A DNA stretch of 64,000 nt. Source: an uncultured Pontibacter sp. GTDB lineage: Bacteria > Bacteroidota > Bacteroidia > Cytophagales > Hymenobacteraceae. Shown piece after piece: positions 7,508 to 16,490 of the stretch (position 1 is the stretch's first letter; the number at the start of each line of letters is the position of its first letter). The translations under genes and the position numbers were made by a program. The notes below the pieces were generated by a model. The model was not told where the DNA came from and ran no database searches. It saw only the letters and a list, made by a program, of their open reading frames with translations. Where the stretch lies: contig NZ_CANMNI010000002.1 in assembly GCF_947499215.1 (NCBI RefSeq), forward strand, positions 496,001-560,000, given 5' to 3'.

Positions 7508-7561
7508 TTAATCTTTTTGGCAGCGAGGTTTAGGGCCTCTGTTCATTCCATCACTAAATAT

Positions 7562-7600
7562 AAAAATAAAAACGTTGCAGCCACTGTGGCAACTGCAACG
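7562..7600 (-). terminator. Terminator of the deoC-SPOR lipoprotein unit
   Basis: CGTTGCAG (7573-7580) pairs with CTGCAACG (7593-7600), with further CCA/TGG pairing inside. T-rich sequence follows on the minus strand. Confidence 0.8.
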
Positions 7601-7626
7601 CTCTATACCTGTATCGAAGCTATACC

Positions 7627-8136
7627 TTAGTTTTTAGGTATGTTGATCTGGTCCTGTACAATGTGTGCGTTGGGTATCAGGTCGCTGATCTGGTTGAGTA
7701 CCTGTTGCGCTTCTATACGGCTAAAATAGTCGCCTATCTTGAGCCGGAAGTTGGGTTGCTGGTAGGTCAGGTAGTCCTTTTGTTCCGGCACGCGTTTGAT
7801 GATCGCTTTGCGCAGGTTCATCACAGTCTGGCGCTCTGAGCCGTTGTAGGCCAGTATACGGTAGCCCTGTGCGTACTTGATGCCTTTGTTCACGCTGGCG
7901 ACCGAGTCTAGGAGCACCGCTACTTTGGCATTGGCGTGGTTGGTCGGCTCTACGCGGGCCACGGGCGCACTCGCATCCTCCACAGGGTACTTGGGGCGAT
8001 ACACGCTGATGTCGTCCATCACGCGGGCACTCGCTGTGGTTCTTTCAGGTGTGCTTTTGCGCGCCTCTGCCGAGGGCTTACAGGCCGCCGACACCATGAG
8101 GGCCATGATAAAAAGAAAACTAAGCGCTTTGTTCAT
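7627..8136 (-). CDS. SPOR-like domain lipoprotein
   Basis: This 169-residue protein has a lipoprotein signal (LFIMALMVSAAC) with the acylated cysteine at residue 19, a Ser/Thr/Ala/Pro-rich linker (about 20-75), and a C-terminal SPOR-like repeat fold at about 90-165 (GYRILAYNGSERQTVMNLRK and FRLKIGDYFSRIEAQQVLNQ). SPOR domains bind denuded septal peptidoglycan, so a role at the cell wall or division site is likely but inferred. Its start codon lies 17 bases inside the end of deoC, so translation of the two is probably coupled, although their functions appear unrelated. A terminator follows. Confidence 0.8.
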   Translation of the reverse strand: MNKALSFLFIMALMVSAACKPSAEARKSTPERTTASARVMDDISVYRPKYPVEDASAPVARVEPTNHANAKVAVLLDSVASVNKGIKYAQGYRILAYNGSERQTVMNLRKAIIKRVPEQKDYLTYQQPNFRLKIGDYFSRIEAQQVLNQISDLIPNAHIVQDQINIPKN

Positions 8137-8791
8137 GCTTCACAATTTGAATGCTGGCAGAGCAACCCAAACGGTCAGCTCCCGCCTCGACTAACGCTTT
8201 GGCGTCAGCATATGTTTTAATTCCTCCGGATGCCTTGATCTTGATGTGGTGCGGCAGTACGCGGCGCATCAGTTGAATGTCTTCCACGCGGGCGCCTCCA
8301 GATGCAAAACCAGTGGAAGTCTTTACAAAGTCCACACCGGCGGCAGCGCAGATCTCACAGGCTTTCACGATCTCGTCCTGAGACAGAAACGCAGTCTCGA
8401 TGATCACCTTCAGCTCCGCCTCTTTCAGGTGACAGAAATTCGCCAGATCGGTCAGTTCGTTTTCGATCTCGCTGTACTTGCCTGACTTAAAGAAAGAGAT
8501 GTTCATCACGACATCAATCTCGTTGGCACCGTCTTCAATGGCCTGATGGGTTTCCAGAAACTTTACTTTGGAATGGCTATAGCCGAGCGGAAAACCTACC
8601 ACCGTGGCCACTTTCACCAAAGCCCCCGGACCAAGGCGCTCTGTGGCTGCCTGCACGTAGCAAGGCGGTACGCAAACTGCCGCAAAGCCGTAGTTGCGCG
8701 CTTCATCACAAAGCTGCAGCACCTGATCCTGTGTGGCGTCGGCGCGCAGCAAGGTATGGTCTATGTAGGTAGCGAGTTCTTCTCCTGACAT
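8120..8791 (-). CDS. deoC: Deoxyribose-phosphate aldolase
   Basis: From the ATG at 8791 this gives 223 residues, the normal size for class I DeoC. It cleaves 2-deoxy-D-ribose 5-phosphate to glyceraldehyde 3-phosphate and acetaldehyde in deoxynucleoside salvage. Visible active-site residues are D93 (NEIDVVM), Schiff-base K157 (FVKTSTGF) and K186 (IKIKASGGIK). A TTG four codons upstream is in frame, but the ATG gives the usual N-terminus (MSGEELATYIDHTLLR). A promoter of form TTG-N20-TACCTTTG lies at 8823-8853. The 3' end overlaps the SPOR lipoprotein gene by 17 bases. No other deo genes are nearby. Confidence 0.95.
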   Translation of the reverse strand: MSGEELATYIDHTLLRADATQDQVLQLCDEARNYGFAAVCVPPCYVQAATERLGPGALVKVATVVGFPLGYSHSKVKFLETHQAIEDGANEIDVVMNISFFKSGKYSEIENELTDLANFCHLKEAELKVIIETAFLSQDEIVKACEICAAAGVDFVKTSTGFASGGARVEDIQLMRRVLPHHIKIKASGGIKTYADAKALVEAGADRLGCSASIQIVKHEQSA

Positions 8792-8822
8792 GTTTATCGA
8801 CAAAAGAGGTTTAAATAAAAGA

Positions 8823-8853
8823 CAAAGGTATAAGGACGAGGGTTTTTCCCCAA
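8823..8853 (-). promoter_or_regulatory. Bacteroidota-type promoter of deoC
   Basis: The minus strand has TTG (8853-8851), 20 bases, then TACCTTTG (8830-8823), matching the -33/-7 consensus TTTG-N19-TAnnTTTG. The start codon follows about 31 bases later. Confidence 0.6.
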
Positions 8854-8885
8854 TCTTATACCCTATGCTTTTTCGTTATTCATGT

Positions 8886-8924
8886 AAAAAGGATAGCCGC
8901 CATGCTTTTTGGATGGCGGCTATC
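8886..8924 (-). terminator. Terminator of secA
   Basis: A perfect 12-base stem GATAGCCGCCAT (8892-8903) / ATGGCGGCTATC (8913-8924) has a 9-base loop. TTTTT follows on the minus strand, 8 bases after the secA stop codon. Confidence 0.9.
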
Positions 8925-8931
8925 TCTTTAT

Positions 8932-11900
8932 TTAATCTTCGATCAGTACGCAGCGGTGGTGCATCAAGTCTTCCTCCACTGTCTTGAACTTCACGTCTTT
9001 CAGCACACGGCCGTCGTTGTACTGCACGCTCACGCGGTCATTGCGGCCTGCCACTTTCTGTGAATGGGCCGGCATGATACGCTCCGGCTCAGGGGCTGGC
9101 ATAGAAGTGGCTCCGTCGCTGCCTTCTAGTGAAGAGTGCACTTCGGCTTTCTGTTCGTGCAATACCGGCGGCTTCGGCATTTGCTGCGGACGTGGCGGTT
9201 GCACGTCTTCCGGCGCCTGCACAGGTATAAAAGCATGGAACAGGAAAGAAACTGTTTCTTCGTTCACCTTACCGATCATACGCTTGAACAGCTCAAACGA
9301 CTCAAACTTGTAAATCAACAGCGGGTCTTTCTGTTCGTACACCGCGTTCTGCACCACTTGCTTCAAGTCGTCCATCTGGCGCAGGTGATCGGTCCAAGCT
9401 TGGTCAATCGTACCCAGCGTAATAATCTTCTCCATGGCACGGATCAGCTCCATGGCATGCGACTCATACGTCTTGGTCAGGTTCGCCACGGCGGCTAACT
9501 GGCGCTTGCCATCTGTGAATGGCACGGCCACATTCTCGATCATCGGTCCACGGTTCAGGTGGATGTTTTCGATAATCGGGAAAGCTTGCTCCGCGATTTG
9601 CTTATTCTTGGTCAGGTAGTGGTTCAGGGCCTCGTTGTATAGACGCTCAGCCAACTGGTTAGCCTGACCGGATTTGAATTCCTCTTCCGTGATAGAGGTG
9701 TTGATACCGAATACACGGATGATGTTCAGTTGGAAATTGTCGTAGTCAACGGTGTTCTTGTAGTTTACCACCATATCCTCGCTGATATCATAGATCATGT
9801 TCCAGATATCGAGCTCCAGACGCTCACCGTACAGGGCGTTGCGGCGGCGCTTGTACACCACTTCACGCTGAGCATTCATCACGTCGTCGTACTCGAGTAG
9901 GCGCTTACGCTGACCGAAGTTGTTTTCCTCCACTTTCTTCTGCGCACGCTCAATCGAGTTCGTGATCATCGAGTGCTGAATTACCTCTCCTTCTTCCAGA
10001 CCCATGCGGTCCATGAGTTTGGCAATACGATCAGAACCAAAAAGACGCATCAGGTTATCCTCCAGCGACACAAAGAACTGCGAAGAACCCGGGTCACCCT
10101 GACGACCGGCACGACCACGCAGCTGGCGGTCAACGCGACGGGACTCGTGACGCTCCGTACCAATGATGGCTAGACCACCTGAAGCCTTGGACTCCGGTGT
10201 CAGCTTAATGTCGGTACCACGACCGGCCATGTTGGTCGCGATAGTTACCGTACCCGGCTTACCAGCTTCAGCCACAATTTCGGCTTCTTTCTGGTGCATT
10301 TTAGCATTGAGTACTTGGTGCCTGATCTTGCGAAGCGTGAGCATACGGCTCAGGAGCTCCGAGATCTCTACCGAAGTGGTACCCACCAGCACCGGACGGC
10401 CTTTCTCTGTCAACTGCACGATCTCGTCGGCTACGGCATTGTATTTTTCACGCGTGGTCTTGTATACCTTGTCGTGCTCGTCTTGTCTGGAGATCGGGCG
10501 GTTAGTAGGTATAACTACCACGTCCAACTTATAGATGTCCCAGAATTCGCCCGCTTCTGTCTCGGCTGTACCTGTCATACCTGACAGTTTGTGGTACATA
10601 CGGAAGTAGTTCTGCAGCGTAACCGTGGCGTAAGTCTGGGTGGCATCCTCCACTTTCACGTTTTCCTTTGCCTCAATGGCTTGGTGCAGACCGTCAGAGT
10701 AGCGACGGCCTTCCATCACACGACCTGTCTGCTCATCTACGATCTTCACCTTGTTGTCCGGCGTCACGATATACTCCGTGTCTTTCTCGAACAAGGTATA
10801 GGCCTTGAGCAACTGGTTGATGGTATGCACACGCTTGGTCTTCTCTTGGAAGTCAGCGATCAGTTTTTCTTTGGCGTGAAGCGTTTCCTCTTCGTTGAGC
10901 GAAGTGTCGTTCTCGATGTTGGCGATCTCCGTACCGATATCTGGCAAGATGAACAGCTGCGGATCTTCGCCCTGTCCCGTGATCAGGTCAAGGCCTTTCT
11001 CGGTCAATTCGATCTGGTTGTGCTTCTCGTCAATGGTGAAGTAAAGCGGCTCATCGGCCTCCGGCATCATGCGGGAATTGTCCTGCAGGTAGTAGTTCTC
11101 CACCTTCTGCATGATGGCACGGTTACCTGTCTCGCTCAGGAATTTGATCAATGGCTTACTTTTCGGTAGACCTCGGTAAGCGCGGAACAACGAAAGACCA
11201 CCTTCTTGTGTGTTTCCCTCCTTAATCAGACGCTTGGCTTCTGTCAGGTAGTTCATCACTACTTTGCGCTGCGCATCAACCAGCATGGCAATACGTGGCT
11301 TCAGTTGGTAGAACTCGTGCTCATCGCCACGCGGCACCGGACCAGAGATGATCAATGGCGTACGGGCGTCGTCAATTAATACAGAGTCAACCTCATCGAC
11401 CATGGCGTAGTGGTGCTTGCGCTGTACCAAGTCTTTGGTTTCGCGTGACATGTTGTCGCGGAGGTAGTCGAAGCCGAATTCGTTGTTGGTACCGTAGGTA
11501 ATATCCGCACGGTAGGCGTTGCGACGGGCCTCAGAGTTAGGCTGGTGCTTGTCGATACAGTCGATGGTGATGCCATGGAACTCGAACAACGGGGCCATCC
11601 ACTCGGAGTCACGACGGGCAAGGTAGTCGTTTACGGTTACCACGTGCACACCGCGCTTCGACAGGGCGTTCAGGAAAGCTGGCAGCGTCGCTACCAAAGT
11701 TTTACCTTCACCTGTGGCCATCTCGGCGATTTTGCCTTGGTGCAGCACGATACCACCGATCAACTGCACATCGTAGTGCAGCATTTCCCACGTGATCTCG
11801 TTGCCGGCAGCCATCCACTTGTTTGCCCAAATGGCTTTGTCACCGTCTATCTGAACGTTTGGCTTGCGTGAGGCAAACTCACGGTCCATGTCGTTGGCAG

Positions 11901-12303
11901 TTACCACAAGCTGACCGTTTTCTTTCCAGCGGCGGGCTGTTTCTTTCACAATGGCAAAACCAACAGGCAGCACTTCCATTAGCACGACCTCTAGTTCTTT
12001 GTTACGCTCCTTCTCCAGTTCATCGATCTCGGAGAAGATATTTTCTTTCTGCACAATATTCAGTTCCGGCTCATCGGCCACGCGCTTGTGCAGAGCGGCT
12101 ATTTTCTCATCAGTGGGCTTGAGGTGCTCATCAATGATGCCTTTTATCTCTATTGTTTTCTGACGAAGCTGGTCATCAGTCAGGCCAGAAAGCTTTGCGT
12201 ATTCTTCGTTTACTTTGGATACGTAAGGGAGCACCTCCTTTATATCTCTGTCGGACTTGGTTCCGAATAGTTTCGCAACGGTTTTACCGAAAAAATCAAA
12301 CAT
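8932..12303 (-). CDS. secA: Preprotein translocase ATPase SecA
   Basis: At 1123 residues this is the long Bacteroidota form of SecA, the motor that pushes unfolded proteins through SecYEG. Motifs in order: Walker A MATGEGKT near residue 196-203, the NDYLARRD segment, DEAD-type [20 protein letters not shown], the helicase segment [10 protein letters not shown], and [20 protein letters not shown]. The C-terminus is atypical. After a Pro/Gln-rich linker it has the conserved GRND, but not the CxCxSGx6CH/C zinc tail that binds SecB in proteobacteria. In its place is [20 protein letters not shown] and a short end (HHRCVLIED). The start at 12303 gives the standard N-terminus ([16 protein letters not shown]). 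secY and secE are in the ribosomal cluster of this window. Confidence 0.98.
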   Translation of the reverse strand: MFDFFGKTVAKLFGTKSDRDIKEVLPYVSKVNEEYAKLSGLTDDQLRQKTIEIKGIIDEHLKPTDEKIAALHKRVADEPELNIVQKENIFSEIDELEKERNKELEVVLMEVLPVGFAIVKETARRWKENGQLVVTANDMDREFASRKPNVQIDGDKAIWANKWMAAGNEITWEMLHYDVQLIGGIVLHQGKIAEMATGEGKTLVATLPAFLNALSKRGVHVVTVNDYLARRDSEWMAPLFEFHGITIDCIDKHQPNSEARRNAYRADITYGTNNEFGFDYLRDNMSRETKDLVQRKHHYAMVDEVDSVLIDDARTPLIISGPVPRGDEHEFYQLKPRIAMLVDAQRKVVMNYLTEAKRLIKEGNTQEGGLSLFRAYRGLPKSKPLIKFLSETGNRAIMQKVENYYLQDNSRMMPEADEPLYFTIDEKHNQIELTEKGLDLITGQGEDPQLFILPDIGTEIANIENDTSLNEEETLHAKEKLIADFQEKTKRVHTINQLLKAYTLFEKDTEYIVTPDNKVKIVDEQTGRVMEGRRYSDGLHQAIEAKENVKVEDATQTYATVTLQNYFRMYHKLSGMTGTAETEAGEFWDIYKLDVVVIPTNRPISRQDEHDKVYKTTREKYNAVADEIVQLTEKGRPVLVGTTSVEISELLSRMLTLRKIRHQVLNAKMHQKEAEIVAEAGKPGTVTIATNMAGRGTDIKLTPESKASGGLAIIGTERHESRRVDRQLRGRAGRQGDPGSSQFFVSLEDNLMRLFGSDRIAKLMDRMGLEEGEVIQHSMITNSIERAQKKVEENNFGQRKRLLEYDDVMNAQREVVYKRRRNALYGERLELDIWNMIYDISEDMVVNYKNTVDYDNFQLNIIRVFGINTSITEEEFKSGQANQLAERLYNEALNHYLTKNKQIAEQAFPIIENIHLNRGPMIENVAVPFTDGKRQLAAVANLTKTYESHAMELIRAMEKIITLGTIDQAWTDHLRQMDDLKQVVQNAVYEQKDPLLIYKFESFELFKRMIGKVNEETVSFLFHAFIPVQAPEDVQPPRPQQMPKPPVLHEQKAEVHSSLEGSDGATSMPAPEPERIMPAHSQKVAGRNDRVSVQYNDGRVLKDVKFKTVEEDLMHHRCVLIED

Positions 12304-12347
12304 CTGTATTGTTGTTCTTAAATGAAATCCTGTGTTTGCAATATCGT

Positions 12348-12355
12348 CAAAAATA
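12348..12355 (-). promoter_or_regulatory. Candidate -7 element of secA
   Basis: TATTTTTG on the minus strand matches TAnnTTTG, 44 bases before the start codon. No clear TTG lies at the right distance upstream. The rest of 12304-12537 shows nothing definite. Confidence 0.35.
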
Positions 12356-12537
12356 GCTGTTTTTCTGATATATCTAAAGTTCTACACTAAAACAATACCA
12401 GAATGGCAGCTGTATAGGCTATCTGCCATATTTGCCGATAGGCTGTACTTTCTATTCCAACAAAGCGCAGGCCGTGTAAATTCCTGTGTCAGAAAGGGAA
12501 AACAGGGGGGATGGGTTGTGGCATTGTGACAGGGAAA

Positions 12538-13056
12538 TTAAAACACCCGCTGCATCTCCACCACATCATCCCAACTGCCGTCGGATTTCCGCAGCCATTC
12601 CTTGCGGACACCCACCTCCTCAAAACCGGCATTCTTAAAAAGCTTGATGCTGGTATGGTTGGTGGCCGTGACGCTGCAGTATACCTGATGCAGTTGCAAG
12701 GTATGCTGGCAGTAGCTAAGCAACAGGTTTAGCGCCTCGGCAGCATGGCCTTGGCCGCGGTAAGAGGCCGAAACGACTATACCTATACCTGCGCGATGGT
12801 GCAGCGGGTCAAAATCGAAAAGATCGATGGCGCCGATGGCTTCTTGCTCGTGGTTGCAGATGACCAGCCGGAGTTGCTTGATGGTGTAGATGTCGAGAGC
12901 GGCGTTCTCAAGGTATTGCTCCAGCACAAACTTAGAGTAGGGCGTGAGCGTGTTGCCGACATGCCAGACCGAGGTGTCGTTCTCTAAAGTATATAGAAAG
13001 TCCAGATCGGTGGGCTCGAGGGCCCGCAGGTAGGTATGTTCGGAGCGGAGAAACAT
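12538..13056 (-). CDS. GNAT family N-acetyltransferase (RimJ/RimL-like)
   Basis: This 172-residue protein is a single GNAT domain that transfers acetyl groups from acetyl-CoA. The acetyl-CoA loop motif A is at about residues 89-105 (AGIGIVVSASYRGQGHA), followed by motif B (HQVYCSVTATNHTSIKLFKN) and the typical end AGFEEVGVRKEW. The acceptor cannot be told from sequence; relatives acetylate protein N-termini or small amines. It starts 3 bases after the dapF stop codon and is surely co-transcribed with it. No terminator is obvious in the 234 bases before secA. Confidence 0.88.
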   Translation of the reverse strand: MFLRSEHTYLRALEPTDLDFLYTLENDTSVWHVGNTLTPYSKFVLEQYLENAALDIYTIKQLRLVICNHEQEAIGAIDLFDFDPLHHRAGIGIVVSASYRGQGHAAEALNLLLSYCQHTLQLHQVYCSVTATNHTSIKLFKNAGFEEVGVRKEWLRKSDGSWDDVVEMQRVF

Positions 13057-13059
13057 GCG

Positions 13060-13845
13060 CTATACCTTCTCTGGAACCGGCACTGTGCCCGTAAACACCA
13101 GCTTGGCCGGGCCAGTCAGGTATACGTAGCGGAAACCGAGGCCATCTTGCTCGAAGCTCACCTGCAGTGTTCCTCCCGGCGTTTTTACGCGCACAGGGCT
13201 TTCCATGCCGCGCATACCTGCCACGAGTGCGCAGGCCGTTACGCCGGTTCCGCACGACAGGGTCTCATCTTCCACGCCGCGCTCGTAGGTGCGCACGTGA
13301 ATGGTGTCTTCGGACAGTCGCTCCACAAAATTCACGTTCGTGCCCACTGCCTCGAAGCGCTCATTGTACCGTACGGCACGACCTTCGGCGTATACGTCCA
13401 AGTCCCGCACGTTGTCCACGAAGCGAACATAGTGTGGCGAACCTGTATTGAGGTAGAAGTCCTCCCCTATTCTTTCCACACCGGTAACATCGCTCATTTT
13501 GAGCTGAATTTCCTCACGCTCTATGGTCGCTTGGTGCTCGCCGTCAGCTGCCAGAAAATAGGCCACATCTTCGATCACGCCGAGTTGTTTGGCGAAGCGT
13601 ACCGTGCAGCGGGCTCCGTTGCCACACATCGAGCCCAGGCGGCCGTCTGCGTTAAAGTACACCATCTCGAAGTCGTAATCGTCGTGGTCTTGCAGCAGAA
13701 TAAGGCCATCGGCACCGATCCCGATCCGGCGGTCGCACAAATGTTTGATCATCTGTTCGTCCTCTGCCGGGAAGGTCATCTTCCGGTTGTCGATCATGAC
13801 GAAGTCGTTGCCTGTACCCTGATATTTATAAAAGCTTAGTGGCAT
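13060..13845 (-). CDS. dapF: Diaminopimelate epimerase
   Basis: This 261-residue enzyme converts LL- to meso-diaminopimelate, the last step before meso-DAP is used for lysine and for peptidoglycan. Both catalytic cysteines are in their conserved loops: C74 in GSMCGNGARC and C198 in LSCGTGVTAC. The N-terminal FYKYQGTGNDFVMID is the family signature. Length and start fit the family. It is the first gene of a pair with the GNAT gene 3 bases downstream and is divergent from the methyltransferase gene, with about 100 bases of shared upstream DNA. Confidence 0.97.
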   Translation of the reverse strand: MPLSFYKYQGTGNDFVMIDNRKMTFPAEDEQMIKHLCDRRIGIGADGLILLQDHDDYDFEMVYFNADGRLGSMCGNGARCTVRFAKQLGVIEDVAYFLAADGEHQATIEREEIQLKMSDVTGVERIGEDFYLNTGSPHYVRFVDNVRDLDVYAEGRAVRYNERFEAVGTNVNFVERLSEDTIHVRTYERGVEDETLSCGTGVTACALVAGMRGMESPVRVKTPGGTLQVSFEQDGLGFRYVYLTGPAKLVFTGTVPVPEKV

Positions 13846-13904
13846 ACTTTAGAAACATTTAAAACAGCTGATACGTGCAATTTTCAGGCACGGCATATAA
13901 TTCG

Positions 13905-13912
13905 TAATTTGC
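13905..13912 (+). promoter_or_regulatory. TAATTTGC element upstream of the methyltransferase gene
   Basis: TAATTTGC resembles a shortened TAnnTTTG box and recurs before 20083 and 62815. If it sets the transcription start, the ATG at 13948 is the only usable start codon of the downstream gene. Confidence 0.3.
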
Positions 13913-13947
13913 CGCTATTACACAAGCCGGATATAAACAGCAAATAT

Positions 13948-14838
13948 ATGTATTCCTTTTTAACAACAGAAAACTGGGCTGACTACGAACTCGTTGACTC
14001 TGGAAATTTTGAGAAAATGGAGCGCTTCGGGCAGTACTATGTGGCCCGTCCCGAGCCGCAGGCCATCTGGGACAAGCACCTGCCCGAGTCGGAGTGGCAG
14101 CGCATGGCCAATGCCGTGTTCACCCGCGACAAAGGCAGCCAGGAAAGAGGCCAGTGGAAACTCCAAAAAGGAATGCCCGAGCAGTGGTACATCAACTACC
14201 AGTACAACGACCTGAAACTGCGCTTTAGGCTGGGCTTGTCCTCGTTCAAGCACGTGGGCCTGTTCCCGGAGCAGGACAGCAACTGGAAATTCATCTTCGA
14301 CAAAACCCGCTCGCTCAAGACTAAAACGCCGAAGGTGCTCAACATGTTCGCCTATACCGGTGCTGCTACCCTTGCCGCCAAAGCTGCCGGTGCCGATGTA
14401 ACGCACCTCGACTCCGTGAAACAGGTGAACTTCTGGGCCCGCGACAACATGGAGGCCAGCGGTCTCGACAATGTGCGCTGGATCGTGGAAGACGCCATGA
14501 AGTACGCTCGTCGCGAAGTGAAACGTGGCAACACCTACAACGGCATCATTCTGGACCCTCCTGCCTACGGCCGAGGCCCGAACGGCGAGAAGTGGCAACT
14601 GGAAAACGAGCTGAACGAACTCATCAAACTCTGCCACCAGATGCTCGACAAAACCGACTACTTCCTGGTGATCAATCTCTACTCTCTCGGCTTCTCCGCT
14701 TTGATTCTGGACAACCTGATGCGTTTGACGTTTGGGGAACAGATAAAGCATGAAGAATTGGGTGAGATCTACCTGCACGACCGTGGGGAGCGTAAGTTGC
14801 CGTTAGGGACTTTCTTTCGGTTTAGTTCGGAGGGGTAG
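13948..14838 (+). CDS. Class I SAM-dependent methyltransferase (RlmI-like core)
   Basis: Starting at the ATG at 13948 this gives 296 residues. A TTG 39 bases upstream in the same frame is less likely because a promoter-like element overlaps it. The Rossmann methyltransferase domain has motif I LNMFAYTGAATLAA (about 131-144), the acidic residue D155 after the next strand, and motif IV ILDPPAYGRGPNG (201-213), which resembles RNA base methyltransferases of the RlmI/RlmK type. The PUA domain of RlmI is absent; the N-terminal 100 residues are instead a mixed domain (YVARPEPQAIWD). rRNA methylation is a guess. It is divergent from dapF. Confidence 0.85.
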   Translation: MYSFLTTENWADYELVDSGNFEKMERFGQYYVARPEPQAIWDKHLPESEWQRMANAVFTRDKGSQERGQWKLQKGMPEQWYINYQYNDLKLRFRLGLSSFKHVGLFPEQDSNWKFIFDKTRSLKTKTPKVLNMFAYTGAATLAAKAAGADVTHLDSVKQVNFWARDNMEASGLDNVRWIVEDAMKYARREVKRGNTYNGIILDPPAYGRGPNGEKWQLENELNELIKLCHQMLDKTDYFLVINLYSLGFSALILDNLMRLTFGEQIKHEELGEIYLHDRGERKLPLGTFFRFSSEG

Positions 14839-14988
14839 GGCTGTTGTAGAAACATTTTGACATAAACGACTACGGTTATCTATTAGAAGCGATAAATCAG
14901 CGGATTTTTATTGTGTTTGGCTCCTGATTGTTCTTAATTTTTAATAAAAGACCTAGCCAACATCTTTATAAGAATTTATATCAAACTT

Positions 14989-16326
14989 ATGGTTAAATCA
15001 GTACTTGATAAGCTTTATTCTGCACTTAATGAATTAGATAAATTATTAAGTGCAGAAACATCAAATGAGGCTCAATTTCAGCTTTGGTTCGAAAGAAATC
15101 CTTTTGTATTTGAAATTTTATGTTACAACCAAACTATACCACATCCCTCACAAATTGTTTGTGGAAATGGAGAGGAGTATATCCCAGATTTTCTCGTGCG
15201 TTCTTATAATGGATTATGGGAAATATTTGAACTTAAAAGACCCGATACTAAAATACTTAAGAATACAAGTAGGAGAACCACGTTTTATAGCTCATTTGAA
15301 GAGTACATCTCTCAGTGTCGTGAGTATGCTCAATACTATTTTGTTCCTGATAATCGGAAAACAATAGAAGCCAAATATAATATCCGAATACAAAGAGAAT
15401 TACTTTCCTCAATTGTTGCAGGAGTTGATAAAACTGTTGATAAACAGAAGGTACATGACTTATTGTTTGATAGAGGAAATAGTGTTAAAACAATCACGTA
15501 TGATGATATTCGAAACACTTTATTAAGTTCTATTTCTTTACAGACAGCTCATATAAGCAACTTACCCGGGCTAACATATTCTTCAGTTTTGATGCTGCCA
15601 AATTCTGCGAAAGGTCAGCATCAATTCTTTTGTGATTTTGGTTTTGAAAAAGATAAAAACAGGATTTCTGTAGGAACAGATAATGATAGCTTATTTATTA
15701 AAGTATGGTCTGACCAAAAGCTTGTATTAGATAATTTGGTTGCAATTTCGGATACTCCAATTGAATATGATAAGCTTTTCAACCTACACTTTGAATTTGG
15801 TATAGCAATAGACTCCACTTACTTAAGTTTGTTTATTGATGGGAAGTTAATCTTGCATAGGTCTTTTGAAAAAATTTCTATTCATCCTTCCGTGTTTCAC
15901 TTTTGGTCTTTGGGTGGCGATATGTTTCAAGAGACAAGTTCAAATCATGGTTATTCTCAAGTCATATTATTTGCAAAAACACTATCTGTTGAGGAACGGA
16001 TGGATGTGATTCGTTATTTCCTTGAAACGTATGAACATCACTATAAACATCAGACGTCTGGGCCTTTAATGATAAATATGACTAATAATCAGAGATTATT
16101 TTATTATAATCATCCATTACTAAAGGCGGATGTAAAAATACCAGATGAACACCCAAACTCAGCTGAAAAAATATGGGCATGGTATATAGCTGATGTAGAA
16201 AGGAACTTTATCAATCATGAATTTTTCTCAAAATACAGAAATGTTATTAGAGAGAAGCATCCTGACTTAATCGGGACATTCAAAGAAACAATCCATTATA
16301 AAGATGGAAGAGTGATTGAAGTTTGA
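14989..16326 (+). CDS. Shedu-type (DUF4263) PD-(D/E)XK nuclease fused to a LamG-like domain; candidate antiphage protein
   Basis: This 445-residue protein has at least two recognisable parts. Residues 20-120 match the Shedu nuclease core: E27 in the first helix, WFERNPFVFEILC, catalytic D67 in YIPDFLV, E81-x-K83 in FELKRP, and Q109-x3-Y113 in ISQCREYAQYYF. Residues 196-349 look like a concanavalin/LamG jelly roll: paired strands, LFIDGKLILHRSFEK, a WSLGG turn, and the closing SQVILFAKTLSVEERMDVIR typical of LamG domains. The last 95 residues (AEKIWAWYIADVERNFINHE) are unassigned. Known Shedu proteins usually carry the variable sensor before the nuclease; here it follows. The gene is AT-rich (19 of 60 bases G+C at 15661-15720 against 31 of 60 at 14581-14640), stands alone with its own strand context, and looks transferred. 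Confidence 0.75.
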   Translation: MVKSVLDKLYSALNELDKLLSAETSNEAQFQLWFERNPFVFEILCYNQTIPHPSQIVCGNGEEYIPDFLVRSYNGLWEIFELKRPDTKILKNTSRRTTFYSSFEEYISQCREYAQYYFVPDNRKTIEAKYNIRIQRELLSSIVAGVDKTVDKQKVHDLLFDRGNSVKTITYDDIRNTLLSSISLQTAHISNLPGLTYSSVLMLPNSAKGQHQFFCDFGFEKDKNRISVGTDNDSLFIKVWSDQKLVLDNLVAISDTPIEYDKLFNLHFEFGIAIDSTYLSLFIDGKLILHRSFEKISIHPSVFHFWSLGGDMFQETSSNHGYSQVILFAKTLSVEERMDVIRYFLETYEHHYKHQTSGPLMINMTNNQRLFYYNHPLLKADVKIPDEHPNSAEKIWAWYIADVERNFINHEFFSKYRNVIREKHPDLIGTFKETIHYKDGRVIEV

Positions 16327-16490
16327 ACCTAATGGCACTAAGTGCAAAAATAGCTATACAATGTAGTCCAAATAGTAACACTGGTTGGAGGCAGTCCTTC
16401 TAACTACATTTAAATACCTAAATAGGTACTCACTTAAAAAGTCTTTCATTTTGCATCCTGAGCCTTATAGTTAATATAAAACTCCCCCCT

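Noticed and set aside
12414..12448. Repeated TAGGCT words upstream of secA as an operator
   Set aside because: The units are short direct repeats with no dyad symmetry and lie far from the likely promoter.
13036..13839. Long plus-strand open frame of 267 codons opposite dapF
   Set aside because: It mirrors the dapF codons on the other strand. The dapF protein has both catalytic cysteine motifs, and the mirror translation has no recognisable domain.
13960..14778. Minus-strand open frame of 272 codons opposite the methyltransferase gene
   Set aside because: The plus-strand protein has clear methyltransferase motifs. The reverse frame is a shadow of codon bias.
14906..14922. AAATC-AGCG-GATTT hairpin as terminator of the methyltransferase gene
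   Set aside because: Only a 5-base A/T-rich stem. It could be chance in AT-rich DNA.
16415..16428. Small dyad TACCTA-aa-TAGGTA as terminator of the Shedu-type gene
   Set aside because: Six-base stem with a 2-base loop and no T run. Too weak to call.
14839..16490. Direct repeats or att-like sites flanking the Shedu-type gene
   Set aside because: I compared both flanks by eye and found no convincing shared sequence, integrase or tRNA target.
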